DNA of 32,465 nucleotides from Cyanobium sp. (GCA_014191755.1 BJHE01000025.1:1-32465); one strand, 5' to 3'; numbered from the stretch's first letter, positions 1-8,299 are shown. Translations and numbers: made by a program. Notes: generated by a model not told the origin, from the letters alone.

Positions 1-447
1 TTCTTCGTCGTAAGTCGCCTTGATCGTTTGGCTCGCGCCGCTTCGTTCAAGACTTGGTGAACCTAGCAGCTCACCCTTCCGGCTCTCCTCTCCAGGCTCC
101 TCTGCTCAGCGCTCTCGCACTTCACCGGTTGCCCAGAGCTCAGGTCCGGCCGCTCGGTTCCCCGAGCAGTCCAATAACTTACCACACTCCCTACGGCTTC
201 GGGCGAAGGGGGGGCAAATAAGGTCGCAGAGCAACGCACATCCTGCGCAGCGGCCAGGACGACCACTGGCCAGCCACTCCTTGCGTGAGCAGCCAACCCA
301 GGGAGGAGCCCCTTCATCCAGCCTGCTGCCGCCGTGAAGCCGATCGCCGCTATCAGGGTTGCCGTGAGGCGCCATGAAACCTGGAACCCGGCCTCCAGGC
401 TCCAAGAGAGCGTTTTTGTCGTCTGGGCGATCGACACTGAAAGGTCC
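1..447. other. Left-edge region without a supported gene
   Basis: About 450 bases downstream of the inositol-monophosphatase-like gene. Open frames exist on both strands (for example minus strand 63-503), but their translations are rich in Ser, Arg and Pro, match no family I know, and the longest one overlaps the 3' end of the neighbouring gene. A short stem, GCTCGG-TTCC-CCGAGC at 152-167, is present but no T-run follows it on either strand. I see no tRNA, no RNase P signature and no clear terminator. It may hold the 5' region of a gene lying to the left of the window. Confidence 0.4.
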
Positions 448-1278
448 TTAGGCCAGCAGGGCCTCGCCCCAAGGCATGAACCGATCGAGGGTTTCCGGCC
501 CATCAGCCACGAGCACGGGGAAATCGGTGCGGGCCAGGTCGGTGCCAGGAGGAATCGCCACGGGGCTCTGGTTGAGCCATTGCACTGAGCAGGCCAATTC
601 GCTCAGAACAAGCCAGGAGGCCGCCAAGTCCCAGATCTTGGGTGTGGCCTCGAGAGCCGCCACGGTCTGGCCCATCCCCACGCTCACCAGATTGAGGCTG
701 GCGACACCGAGCAGGCGGATCTTGCCGGGAAAACGGCGATCGGGCAGCTTCTGCAGCACGCCGATCGAGCGACTGCACAAGGAGGCACAGCCCACCGGAT
801 GACTCTGCTGAGATGGAGGCAGCAGAACCTTGCCATTGCGCCAGGCGCCACGCCCCCGCATCGCCACGATCCGCTGGCGCAGGGGCGGCACATCCAGCAC
901 GGCCAGCACCGGTTCGCCGTGCTCAAAGCGCGCCATGGAGATCGCCCAATAAGGGATGCCGGCTGCGAAGTTGGTGGTGCCATCGAGAGGATCGACAACC
1001 CAGTAAGCCGGCGTGAGGGGAACCCGCTGATCGCCCTCCTCGCTCAACACCCCCTCCTCGGGATAGAGGCTCGCCAGTCCTTCCACCAAGGTGGCATCGC
1101 TCCAACGGTCACAGGCGGTGATCAGGGAGCCATCGTCTTTTTGAGTGGAGGCCATGTGACCGAAGTCGCCGCGCTGCCTCTCTGCAACTCGATCGAGAAG
1201 GGCCTCCAGACCGGCCGGGAGGAGAAATGGCCCGACATCGGATGCCAGCGGGATCGGGGGATACAGGGAGTCGCTCAT
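448..1278 (-). CDS. Inositol monophosphatase family protein
   Basis: A 276-residue member of the Mg2+-dependent inositol monophosphatase/FBPase-like phosphatase fold. Seen: the metal-binding motif VDPLDGTTNF near residues 95-105, an upstream acidic LSEEGD segment (the family GEE-type metal ligands), and IWDLAASWLVL near residue 215, corresponding to the family WDxAAG motif. The last residue of that motif is Ser rather than Gly. The substrate cannot be told: the family includes inositol-phosphate, histidinol-phosphate and PAP/bisphosphate phosphatases. I chose the ATG at 1278 because it forms an ATGA overlap with the stop codon of the upstream transporter gene, implying translational coupling; an ATG two codons earlier (1284) is the alternative. 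It is the last gene of the minus-strand run that starts at uppP. Confidence 0.88.
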   Translation of the reverse strand: MSDSLYPPIPLASDVGPFLLPAGLEALLDRVAERQRGDFGHMASTQKDDGSLITACDRWSDATLVEGLASLYPEEGVLSEEGDQRVPLTPAYWVVDPLDGTTNFAAGIPYWAISMARFEHGEPVLAVLDVPPLRQRIVAMRGRGAWRNGKVLLPPSQQSHPVGCASLCSRSIGVLQKLPDRRFPGKIRLLGVASLNLVSVGMGQTVAALEATPKIWDLAASWLVLSELACSVQWLNQSPVAIPPGTDLARTDFPVLVADGPETLDRFMPWGEALLA

Positions 1279-2702
1279 GACCATTCCGCCGTGAGCACCT
1301 TCGCCAGGCTTTGACCTGTGTCTTGACGGAACTGGCGAACATTCACACGCTGCAGCATCAGCAGGGCCGCGATCGCCACCAGGAGCTCAATGCCCAACAC
1401 CAGGGCAAAGGCGGGGTAGCTACCCACCGATCTCGGAAGAAGTCCCGAAGCGCTGAGCAGGTTGCCTAGGTCGAGCAGGCCTCCGCCGATCACCTTGCCC
1501 AACGCCCTTGAGAGTGCCTGGGCCAGACCCCAAACCCCCACAAAGGTGCCGGCCACCTCCGGCAGGGTGAGATCCAGCATCAGACAGAGGGCGCCATTGG
1601 TACCGATTCCTGCCGCCAGGCCGAACAGAACCATCACCAACTGCAGGGTGGGAACGTTGGCGGTGATCCCGCTGAGCAACAGGAGCAGCAGGCTGAGGGC
1701 GATCAGCTGGCAGCCGAGCCGGGCCGTGGCGAGCTTGCCCAGCCAGGGCACGATCCAGAGACCCGCCACCAGCAAACCAATCAGAGTTCCCACCCCCCAG
1801 AAGGCATTGAGCTGGGCGGTGGCCGCGATGGGCATGCCGAACACCTGGGCCCCATAACTCTCGAGCACCGGATCCTGAAGGAAGAGGGCAAGCGTGAAGA
1901 GGATCAAGAACGAGAAGAAGATCAACACCTGGCTGCTGGAGCGGATCAGGGTCCAGGCCTGCCGGAGGGTGACACCATCCTCCCGGCCCCCCTCCTGGGA
2001 CAGCCCCGGCGAATCGGCGGGCGATTCCATGCCCCAGGTGGCGATCACGGTGAGCCCCATCACGCCGATCGCCACCTTGACCATAAAGGCGGAGAGAGTG
2101 GGCTCAAGCAGCCGTGGATCACGGATTCCATCCAGGGAGCGAAGGCTGAGGCTGATCAGGATCGCTCCCACCACGATGCCCACCGAGAGCATGCACCAGA
2201 TCACGCCCACAGCGCGGGATCGCTCCTCCTCGCTGGTGCGGTCGATCACCAGGGCCAGGTAGGGGGTGGTGGCCAGAGAGATCGCGAGGCCATAACCAGC
2301 GAACAGCGCTCCCAGGGCCAGCACGGCTAAGGCGATGGCTCCTGGAGATCCCTGCTGAAGAACTTGGCCCACTCGGAAGATGATGGGCACGGCGATCACC
2401 GCTATCCCGCAGAAGAGAGCAGTGCCCAGCAACACGTAGGGAACCCGGTGGCGCCGAGCCAAGGGGTGGGCATCGGATATCTGACCGAACAGCACCCGCG
2501 AGGGCGCCACGAACTGCTCAAAAGCCAGGGAGATGCCCACGAGCAACCCGGGGAATCCCAGTTCGGTGAGCATCACGCGGTTGAGCAGCCCAGAGAAGAT
2601 CACCGCGAGGCATCCCAGGCAGGCCTGGAACAGGCCCAGCCTCAGGGTCTGGGGCAGGCTGAGGGAAGGGCGGTGTGGGATGGATGGGAGACCTTCGACC
2701 AA
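1275..2702 (-). CDS. BCD family (PucC/LhaA-like) MFS transporter
   Basis: A roughly 475-residue, 12-helix membrane protein of the BCD (bacteriochlorophyll delivery) branch of the major facilitator superfamily. Seen: an N-terminal LRLGLFQACLG helix, then NRVMLTELGFPGLLVG and the ALSFEQ-like SLAFEQFVAPSRVLFGQISDAHP segment characteristic of PucC relatives, and repeated hydrophobic segments to the C terminus. In phototrophs this family is linked to (bacterio)chlorophyll or antenna assembly; cyanobacteria carry several paralogues with mostly untested roles. The open frame extends upstream inside tolC, but that part is Pro/Ser-rich and not family-like. A TTG at 2702, a few bases after the tolC stop, is the most plausible start; this is uncertain. 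The gene overlaps the next one by 4 bases (ATGA), so the pair is probably co-translated. Confidence 0.85.
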   Translation of the reverse strand: MVEGLPSIPHRPSLSLPQTLRLGLFQACLGCLAVIFSGLLNRVMLTELGFPGLLVGISLAFEQFVAPSRVLFGQISDAHPLARRHRVPYVLLGTALFCGIAVIAVPIIFRVGQVLQQGSPGAIALAVLALGALFAGYGLAISLATTPYLALVIDRTSEEERSRAVGVIWCMLSVGIVVGAILISLSLRSLDGIRDPRLLEPTLSAFMVKVAIGVMGLTVIATWGMESPADSPGLSQEGGREDGVTLRQAWTLIRSSSQVLIFFSFLILFTLALFLQDPVLESYGAQVFGMPIAATAQLNAFWGVGTLIGLLVAGLWIVPWLGKLATARLGCQLIALSLLLLLLSGITANVPTLQLVMVLFGLAAGIGTNGALCLMLDLTLPEVAGTFVGVWGLAQALSRALGKVIGGGLLDLGNLLSASGLLPRSVGSYPAFALVLGIELLVAIAALLMLQRVNVRQFRQDTGQSLAKVLTAEWS

Positions 2703-2706
2703 AGGT

Positions 2707-4446
2707 TCAACGGCGATTGGCCGCGGGAGGCAGCTGGGCACGGGCTGCTGGGCAGGCGGGAACGAGGGGGAGGGGCTCCACCGGGACGTCAGTGGCCCCT
2801 GACACCACAGGCTTGTTGGCGGGGAGGCGAGGGGGCTCACAGGTGGCGATCTGATCCAGACCGGTGCGGCGGCGCAGCTCCACCAGGGCCCTGTTGTAGT
2901 CGGAGATGGCGTTGGAGTAGCGGACCTCGGCCTGGGTAAGGTCGCGCTGGGTGTCCACCACCTCCCGCTGGGTGGTGACGCCGGCCTGGAAGCGCAGGCG
3001 GGCCAGCCGCAGGGATTCGCGGGTGGAAATCACCTCGCGGGAGGTGGTGAGGATGTTGCGGTTGTTCTTATCGAGTTCATAGAAGCTCCTTTCCACGTCG
3101 GCGCGGATGGTGTTGCGCTTCTGGGCGAACAGGAAACGGTTCTCCTGGGCTTTCTGTTTCTGCCCCCTGTAGTTGGCCTGGGCACTGCCACCGTCATAGA
3201 TGGTCCAGTTGAGGTTCAGACCAACAGTGTTGTCGACATTCCAACCGGTGATCGATGGCACCACCGATGGGGAGAACTCAAAGCCATAGGTACGGCCGAA
3301 ACCGAAGTTGTTCACGATCTTCAGGAAGGGTTGAACCCTGCCGAGCTCAGCATTGGCGGAACTGTTGGCGATCGAAATATCGAGCAGGATCTGGTCGAGT
3401 TCTTCTCGGAACGTAAAGGAGGCCACGATGCTTTCCTGCAGCGAGGGCAGCCAGGTGCCGATCACCCTGGCCGGGTCGGCGGCTGTGGGGGTCACATCCT
3501 GCGGTAGATCAAGCAGGGCGGCCAGGGCGCGACGAGCGGTGGCCTGGCCGGGCTGCCCCGGGGTGCCGCTCAGCAGGGCGTTGGTGAGCAGTTGCTGGTC
3601 GCGAGCCAATTGGGTTTCCGCTTCCAGCACCTCGAGCTTGGTGGCCACGCCGGCCTGAAAGCGGGCCCGGGCATCGCGCAGGCTCACCAGCGACGCCCGC
3701 ACCCCCTCCTGGCCGATCTGCACCTGATTATCGGCGGTCTGGAGGTCGAAATAGGCCAGGGAGGCCTGGAGGCGGAGGTCGCGCAGGCCGATCAGATATT
3801 GGTTTTTGGCCTTCTCAAATTGATCGCGTGCAATGGCGATCTGGGGGGTGCGGGTGGGGTCGATCAGCGACCAGCTGGCCTGCAGGGCCGCTTGCATCCT
3901 CCAGATACTATTGAGGGTCGTACCAATCGCTTCACCGGTGCCAGTTAATCCGCTCCTCAACTGTCGACCTGCGGTGTAGGTGGGAAAGCTGCTGGTGTTG
4001 AAGCCGAGCTGGGGATACCAGAGGGCGATCTTGGCCCGCAGATCCGACTGGGCCTGCTCCACCTGGCTGGCGATGGCCTTGAGGTCGGGGTTGTTCACCT
4101 CCGCCAGGATCTCCACCTGATCGAGGCTCAGGGGGCGCAGCTGGGTGATGCGCACCTGGCGGGGACGATCCGGCAAGGCGAGGGACGCCGGCGCCACCAG
4201 ATCGCGGAGCTCCGGGGGCAGGGTGGTGGCCGCCGGGGGCAGCACCTTCGGATTGGACTTGGGGCGATCGCCCTTCAGTGCGGGAGCAAGGGGCAGGGCT
4301 TCGGGCAGCTGGAGCAGGGCGGCCTGGCTTCCGGATCTAGAGAGGCCAGCCCCTCCGGCGGCGGGGGCCTTGGGGGCAGCGGCCACCGGAGCGGCAAGGC
4401 TGGACACCACCGTCAAGGAGGCGAGCAGGGGAGAGAGGCGCCGCAA
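2707..4446 (-). CDS. TolC family outer membrane efflux protein
   Basis: A 579-residue outer-membrane channel protein of the TolC/OEP family. Seen: a signal peptide in the first about 25 residues (MRRLSPLLASLTVVSSLAAP then AAAPKAP), a Pro/Ala-rich linker to about residue 90, then two structurally repeated OEP domains with long helices, for example around DLRLQASLAYFDLQTADNQV and RFQAGVTTQREVVDTQRDL, the latter repeating the earlier RFQAGVATKLEVLEAETQL. That internal repeat is the TolC hallmark. The C-terminal about 45 residues are Pro-rich and outside the barrel. TolC trimers pair with ABC or RND pumps or type I secretion systems; no partner is encoded nearby. It starts 26 bases after the PDZ-radical SAM gene and ends 4 bases before the likely start of the transporter gene, so it lies inside an operon. 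Confidence 0.93.
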   Translation of the reverse strand: MRRLSPLLASLTVVSSLAAPVAAAPKAPAAGGAGLSRSGSQAALLQLPEALPLAPALKGDRPKSNPKVLPPAATTLPPELRDLVAPASLALPDRPRQVRITQLRPLSLDQVEILAEVNNPDLKAIASQVEQAQSDLRAKIALWYPQLGFNTSSFPTYTAGRQLRSGLTGTGEAIGTTLNSIWRMQAALQASWSLIDPTRTPQIAIARDQFEKAKNQYLIGLRDLRLQASLAYFDLQTADNQVQIGQEGVRASLVSLRDARARFQAGVATKLEVLEAETQLARDQQLLTNALLSGTPGQPGQATARRALAALLDLPQDVTPTAADPARVIGTWLPSLQESIVASFTFREELDQILLDISIANSSANAELGRVQPFLKIVNNFGFGRTYGFEFSPSVVPSITGWNVDNTVGLNLNWTIYDGGSAQANYRGQKQKAQENRFLFAQKRNTIRADVERSFYELDKNNRNILTTSREVISTRESLRLARLRFQAGVTTQREVVDTQRDLTQAEVRYSNAISDYNRALVELRRRTGLDQIATCEPPRLPANKPVVSGATDVPVEPLPLVPACPAARAQLPPAANRR

Positions 4447-4472
4447 GACGAAAGCGGGGAAGTGTGGGGAGC

Positions 4473-5903
4473 TTAGGCACCTCCACCTTCCGAACCAAGG
4501 CAGGCGGCCACCAGGTCGTCCGCCCCACCCAGTAGTCGGATCGGCACACTCGCCCGATCCCGCAGCTCCTGAAGCCGCATGTCGTCCAGGAAGACCTCCT
4601 CACCCTCCCGGAGCATCACCCGCGGCAGCAGCAGCAGCCCCCCCAGATCGCGCCCCGCCAGACCCTGCAACAAATCCGCCCCGGTCAACAGCCCCGTGAC
4701 CACCTGATCCTGGCCCCAGTAGGGACTGGGCAGGCCATGGAGCAACAGCTCCAGGCCCTCCACCCGGTTGAGGCGCTCCACGGCCGGTTGAAGGGCTCCG
4801 GCCACCAGCTTGCCCACCACCCAGCTCACGCGCCGTAGCGGCTCGACCCGCTCCGGCAGGGTTTGGGTGGCAGCCTCAAGCTCCTCGAGAAAACCGCGGA
4901 TACTGCCCACCCCATTTTCGCGCTGGGGGAGATCCTCGTAGCTGGAGCGGGGAGGCAGAGGAAGACCGGCGATCAGATACCACTCATCGGAAAGCCAGGC
5001 AAAACGGCTGCCGAGGGTGGCCTGAAATTCCCGTTGCAGCGGTTCGACCCGCTCGATCACCGCCGCTGCATCGGCCGGGGTGACTGCACGCAGCCCATCG
5101 CCGGGGGGGCGGAAGCGGGTCAGACCCACCGGCACCACCGCCGTGGAGAGCACCGCCGGCCAGTCGCCAGTGCCGAACGCCGCCAGATCCCGGAGGGTCC
5201 GCTCCAGGGCCTCACCATCGTTGAGATCCGGGCAGACCACCACCTGGGCATGGATCTGCAGCCGCCGCTCCGCGAACCAGGCGAGCTGATCGCTCAGCAG
5301 GGCGGCGCGGGGATTCACCAGCAGACGGCTGCGCAGTTCGGGATCGGTGGCATGCACCGAGACATAAAGGGGCGAGAGCCGCTGCTCCTCGATCCGCTGC
5401 CAGTCGGCAGCGGTGAGATTGGTGAGGGTGAGATAAGAGCCGTAGAGAAAGCTCAGGCGGTAGTCGTCGTCCTTGAGGTAGAGGCTGGCGCGGCGGCCGG
5501 GGGGCTGCTGGTCGATGAAGCAGAAAGGACAATGGTTATTGCACTGGCGCAGGCCATCGAAGAGCGCCTCGGTGAAGCCGAGTCCCAGGCCCTCATCCGC
5601 ATCCTTCTCCAGTTCCACCACATGGAGCGTGCCCTGGGGATCCTCCACCTCAAGGATCAGGTCCTCCTCCCCTTGGAGCACCTGCACATCGATCAAATCC
5701 CGCGGGGCGATGCCGTTGATGCGGAGCAGGCGATCGCCGGGCTGGAACCCCAGGTCCTCGCCGATCGAACCGGGTTCCACGCTGGCCACCACGGCGGGAT
5801 CGGGCAGCCGGACGGGCCGTGGCGCCGCAGCGCCGCCGCTGTCGTTGTCAACGGCGGTGGCCTGGGTCTGGGCGGCGATACCCGCCGAAGGCTCCTTCCA
5901 CAC
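4473..5903 (-). CDS. PDZ-radical SAM protein of the cyanobacterial TIGR03279/DUF512 type
   Basis: A 476-residue protein. Seen: a PDZ-like segment near residues 38-75 (SIGEDLGFQPGDRLLRINGI), then the cysteine cluster CNNHCPFCFIDQ near residues 121-132, a CxxxCxxC 4Fe-4S/SAM-type motif, followed by a long domain with KDDDYRLSFLYGSYLTLTNL. This architecture matches the family known as putative Fe-S cyanobacterial oxidoreductase (DUF512 C-terminal domain). Its reaction is unknown. The GTG start at 5903 is preceded by GGAG at 8 bases; the first 35 residues are low-complexity, so a later GTG near the PDZ segment is possible. It sits 72 bases downstream of uppP and 26 upstream of tolC on the same strand. 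Membrane or thylakoid association is only inference. Confidence 0.85.
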   Translation of the reverse strand: MWKEPSAGIAAQTQATAVDNDSGGAAAPRPVRLPDPAVVASVEPGSIGEDLGFQPGDRLLRINGIAPRDLIDVQVLQGEEDLILEVEDPQGTLHVVELEKDADEGLGLGFTEALFDGLRQCNNHCPFCFIDQQPPGRRASLYLKDDDYRLSFLYGSYLTLTNLTAADWQRIEEQRLSPLYVSVHATDPELRSRLLVNPRAALLSDQLAWFAERRLQIHAQVVVCPDLNDGEALERTLRDLAAFGTGDWPAVLSTAVVPVGLTRFRPPGDGLRAVTPADAAAVIERVEPLQREFQATLGSRFAWLSDEWYLIAGLPLPPRSSYEDLPQRENGVGSIRGFLEELEAATQTLPERVEPLRRVSWVVGKLVAGALQPAVERLNRVEGLELLLHGLPSPYWGQDQVVTGLLTGADLLQGLAGRDLGGLLLLPRVMLREGEEVFLDDMRLQELRDRASVPIRLLGGADDLVAACLGSEGGGA

Positions 5904-5975
5904 CGCAGCGACTCCGATCTGCCATCAGTCTGGAACCAAGCCGGCCATGGGCGCCGGAGGGAGAGGATGACGAGT

Positions 5976-6848
5976 TCAGGGTTGGACGGCATCGAGGCCA
6001 CGGAACCAGAGCAGCAGCACCACACCGAACAGCAGGCGATAGGCCACGAAGATCCAGGTGCTGTTGCGCTGCAGGAATCGGAGTAACCAGGCGATCGCCA
6101 GCCAGGACACCACCGTGGCGGCCACCACCCCCACCAGGGTGGGCACCAGCCCGCCGTTGGCCTTCTGATGAAGGGCGTCCTTCAGTTCCACCAGACCGGC
6201 CAGGGAGATGGCGGGGATGCCGAGCAGAAAGGAGAAGCGGGCGGCCGAAGCCCGCTCCCAGCCATCGAACAAGGAAGCAGTGAGGGTGCTGCCGGAGCGG
6301 GACACCCCCGGCACCAGGGCCAGGGCCTGGGCCAGACCCACCAGCAAGCCGTCGCGGGGCATCACGTCGTCGAGGTGCTGGCGCCGGCGACCCACCAGTT
6401 CGGCCAGGCCCAGCAGCAGGGCCATCACGATCGACACCACCGCGATCGAGGTGACACTGCGCATTACAGAGTGTTCGTAACCCGGGACCCCGAACTTGAG
6501 AGCCATGCCCGCCAGCACGATCGGCACCGTGCCCAGGGCGATCGCGACCCCGAGCCGGGCAGAGGGATCACTCCAGCGTCCATCCCGCAGGGCCCGGCCG
6601 ATGCCCCGAACCACCTCGAGCAGATCGAGGCGGAAGTAGGCCAGAACAGCGATGATGCTGCCCAGCTGGATCACGGCGGTGAAGGCCACGCCGGGGTCGC
6701 CCCAACCCAGCAGCAGCGGCACCACCTTCAGATGGGCGGTGCTGCTGATCGGCAGAAACTCCGTGAGCCCCTGCACCACGCCCAGCACCAGGGCATGCCA
6801 GCAGGCGACCCCGAGGGATGGGGCCTCAGCGATGGCAAGGAACGGCAT
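5976..6848 (-). CDS. uppP: Undecaprenyl-diphosphatase
   Basis: A 290-residue integral membrane phosphatase that converts undecaprenyl diphosphate to the monophosphate, recycling the lipid carrier for peptidoglycan and other wall polymers; it also gives bacitracin tolerance. Seen: GVVQGLTEFLPISSTAHL near residues 24-41, the family LPxSSTxHL motif with Ala where Gly is commonest, and VPGVSRSGSTLT near residues 178-189, the second conserved PGxSRSG motif. There are about eight hydrophobic segments and the length fits the family. It is the first gene of the minus-strand run and has a promoter-like TTGGCC-18-TAGGGT just upstream. The ATG at 6848 is the natural start. Confidence 0.96.
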   Translation of the reverse strand: MPFLAIAEAPSLGVACWHALVLGVVQGLTEFLPISSTAHLKVVPLLLGWGDPGVAFTAVIQLGSIIAVLAYFRLDLLEVVRGIGRALRDGRWSDPSARLGVAIALGTVPIVLAGMALKFGVPGYEHSVMRSVTSIAVVSIVMALLLGLAELVGRRRQHLDDVMPRDGLLVGLAQALALVPGVSRSGSTLTASLFDGWERASAARFSFLLGIPAISLAGLVELKDALHQKANGGLVPTLVGVVAATVVSWLAIAWLLRFLQRNSTWIFVAYRLLFGVVLLLWFRGLDAVQP

Positions 6849-6870
6849 TGGACAGGCGAAAGTGCCTCGA

Positions 6871-6900
6871 ACCCTATGGCGGCCTGGGGACGCGGGCCAA
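6871..6900 (-). promoter_or_regulatory. Candidate sigma70-type promoter of uppP operon
   Basis: Read on the minus strand, TTGGCC (6900-6895) is separated by 18 bases from TAGGGT (6876-6871), within CCATAGGGT. The -10-like box ends 22 bases before the uppP ATG. This is a plausible housekeeping promoter with a short leader. It is sequence resemblance only; the same CCATAGRGT pattern recurs elsewhere in the window. Confidence 0.45.
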
Positions 6901-6913
6901 CCCCCGCACCTCT

Positions 6914-6935
6914 TAAGGTTAGTAACACTTTGTAT
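6914..6935 (+). promoter_or_regulatory. Candidate promoter or NtcA-like site before DUF3120
   Basis: TAAGGT at 6914-6919 is a TAnnnT-type -10 candidate ending 24 bases before the GTG at 6944. Overlapping it is GTA-N8-TAT (6922-6935), one base off the NtcA core GTAN8TAC. This is the only AT-rich island in the divergent spacer with uppP, which supports promoter function generally. NtcA binding is weakly supported. Confidence 0.3.
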
Positions 6936-6943
6936 ATCAGCCT

Positions 6944-7657
6944 GTGATTGGGACCTCGACTGCCCTCAGTTCCCGATCCCTCCCCTTCGCCGGACAGAGC
7001 CTTTCGGGTGAAATGCTTCTACCCCTCACGGCCGTGCTGCTGGTGGCGGTGCCGGTGTTCCTTCAGGCTCCCTTGGTGAGGCAAGCGCCCCATGCGGCAG
7101 CCTTATTCACCCTTCCCTTGGTGGCTGCGGCCGTGCTGCTGGAGCGTCACGGCCGCGGCTCCTGGCAGCAGCTCGGCCCCCTGTTGGTGGGTTTCAGCGG
7201 CAGCTGGCTGGCTGGATGCCTCTTCTGGGGCTGGTTCCGCGAGCATCCACTCCTGCATCTGCCGATCGAGGCCTTCGCCCTCCCCCTTGCCCTGGCCGGC
7301 CTTGGGGGGCGCTGGCGGCTGGCGGGGGCCTTCTATCTCGCTTCCCTGCTCGGAACGGCGGCCACTGACACCGCCATCGCCCTCACCGGCCTGATGCCCC
7401 TCTGGCCCCAGGTGCTCTCCGCTCCGCTGAGCGAGGCGCCTTTAGTTCTGCGTCAGGCCGGTGAAACCGTCCTAGAACCCGCCAACATCGCCCTGGTGAC
7501 GGCCATGGCCGCTCTGCTGATCGGCGTTTGCACCCAGCTGTGGAAACGGGGCGGATCGGCGAGGGTGAGTGCCGCCACCCTGGCTGCCACCCTGGCGGTG
7601 GATGGTCTGTTTCTGGCAGCTGCCCTGCTGGCCCCCCTATCGAGCGGCCTGATCTGA
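6944..7657 (+). CDS. DUF3120 family membrane protein
   Basis: A cyanobacterial membrane protein of up to 237 residues. Seen: six or so hydrophobic segments, with LLVAVPVFLQAPLVRQAP near residues 31-48, GSWLAGCLFWGWFREHPLLH around residues 90-108, and an ATDTAIALTGLMPLW segment later. The VPVFxQAPLVR stretch and overall shape fit DUF3120, a family conserved in cyanobacteria and of unknown function. Start: GTG at 6944 opens the frame, but an in-frame ATG at 7013 (residue 24) directly before the first hydrophobic segment is an equally good candidate. It is divergent from uppP and stands alone ahead of psbU, with 144 bases between. Confidence 0.75.
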   Translation: MIGTSTALSSRSLPFAGQSLSGEMLLPLTAVLLVAVPVFLQAPLVRQAPHAAALFTLPLVAAAVLLERHGRGSWQQLGPLLVGFSGSWLAGCLFWGWFREHPLLHLPIEAFALPLALAGLGGRWRLAGAFYLASLLGTAATDTAIALTGLMPLWPQVLSAPLSEAPLVLRQAGETVLEPANIALVTAMAALLIGVCTQLWKRGGSARVSAATLAATLAVDGLFLAAALLAPLSSGLI

Positions 7658-7801
7658 CCCCATCCCCACCACTCTGATCTGAAGATCTGCGAAAGCCGGG
7701 AAACCGTCAAGGGGAACCTTGGCTGGCGTTAGGTAACGTTGAACCAGGCCGAGGCCCCCTCACGGCCCGTTCCCTGTTCCCTTACGCAACGGAGTGTCGT
7801 G

Positions 7802-8179
7802 ATGAAGCGGCTGCTTGCCTGGCTCATGAGTGGTGTTGTACTCGCCGGGCTGCTGGTGACCCTGCTGCTGCCGAGCACCGCCTTGGCCGAAGACCGGCGC
7901 AACGTGGCCGACGACAAGATCGCTGAGACCGCCGGCAAGGTGGATCTCAACAACTCATCTGTGCGTCGCTTCCAGCAGTACCCCGGCATGTATCCCACCC
8001 TCGCGGGCAAGATCGTGCTGGGTGGCCCTTACCAGAGCGTCGATGACGTTCTCAAGCTTGATCTGACTCCGCGTCAGAAGGAGCTCTTCGATAAGTACAA
8101 GGCCAACTTCACCGTGACGCCTCCCTCAATCGCCCTTAATGAAGGTTTCGATCGAATCAACGACGGCGTTTACCGCTGA
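7802..8179 (+). CDS. psbU: Photosystem II extrinsic protein PsbU (12 kDa)
   Basis: A 125-residue precursor of the lumenal PsbU subunit, which with PsbV and PsbO stabilises the Mn4CaO5 oxygen-evolving centre of photosystem II. Seen: a signal peptide of about 29 residues ending LLPSTALA before EDRRNVADDK, then the PsbU double-psi/helix-hairpin-helix region: KVDLNNSSVRRFQQYPGMYP, LAGKIVLGGPYQSVDDVL and LTPRQKELFDKYKANFTVT. The mature length of about 96 residues is normal. The ATG at 7802 has GGAG (7791-7794) 7 bases upstream. The frame opens earlier at 7739 but the extra residues are not a signal peptide. A candidate -10 box TAACGT lies at 7734-7739. The gene is monocistronic, with a strong terminator behind it. 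Confidence 0.97.
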   Translation: MKRLLAWLMSGVVLAGLLVTLLLPSTALAEDRRNVADDKIAETAGKVDLNNSSVRRFQQYPGMYPTLAGKIVLGGPYQSVDDVLKLDLTPRQKELFDKYKANFTVTPPSIALNEGFDRINDGVYR

Positions 8180-8185
8180 GCACGA

Positions 8186-8210
8186 GCCTCCCCGATCAAC
8201 CAGGGGAGGC
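8186..8210 (+). other. 8-bp hairpin in psbU 3' region
   Basis: GCCTCCCC (8186-8193) pairs perfectly with GGGGAGGC (8203-8210) around a 9-base loop, starting 6 bases after the psbU stop. There is no T-run directly behind it; a true terminator follows 18 bases later. It may protect the 3' end of the psbU mRNA. Confidence 0.5.
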
Positions 8211-8227
8211 CGCATCGCCAAGCTCGC

Positions 8228-8255
8228 AAACCGCCGCAACTCCGGCGGTTTTTTT
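8228..8255 (+). terminator. Rho-independent terminator of psbU
   Basis: AAACCGCCG (8228-8236) pairs with CGGCGGTTT (8243-8251) around the loop CAACTC; the T-run spans 8249-8255. This is a canonical intrinsic terminator for psbU, placed 48 bases after its stop and before the nadB promoter region. Confidence 0.9.
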
Positions 8256-8299
8256 AACTTGGGCTGTTCTGGCTGAACCGGCTGACTGCGGTGCTCCCA

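Noticed and set aside
63..503. A 146-codon minus-strand frame with one hydrophobic stretch
   Set aside because: Overlaps the end of the phosphatase gene, no ribosome site, no family; kept only as a note on the left-edge spacer.
4863..6086. A 407-codon plus-strand frame
   Set aside because: Antisense to the PDZ-radical SAM gene; no domain features.
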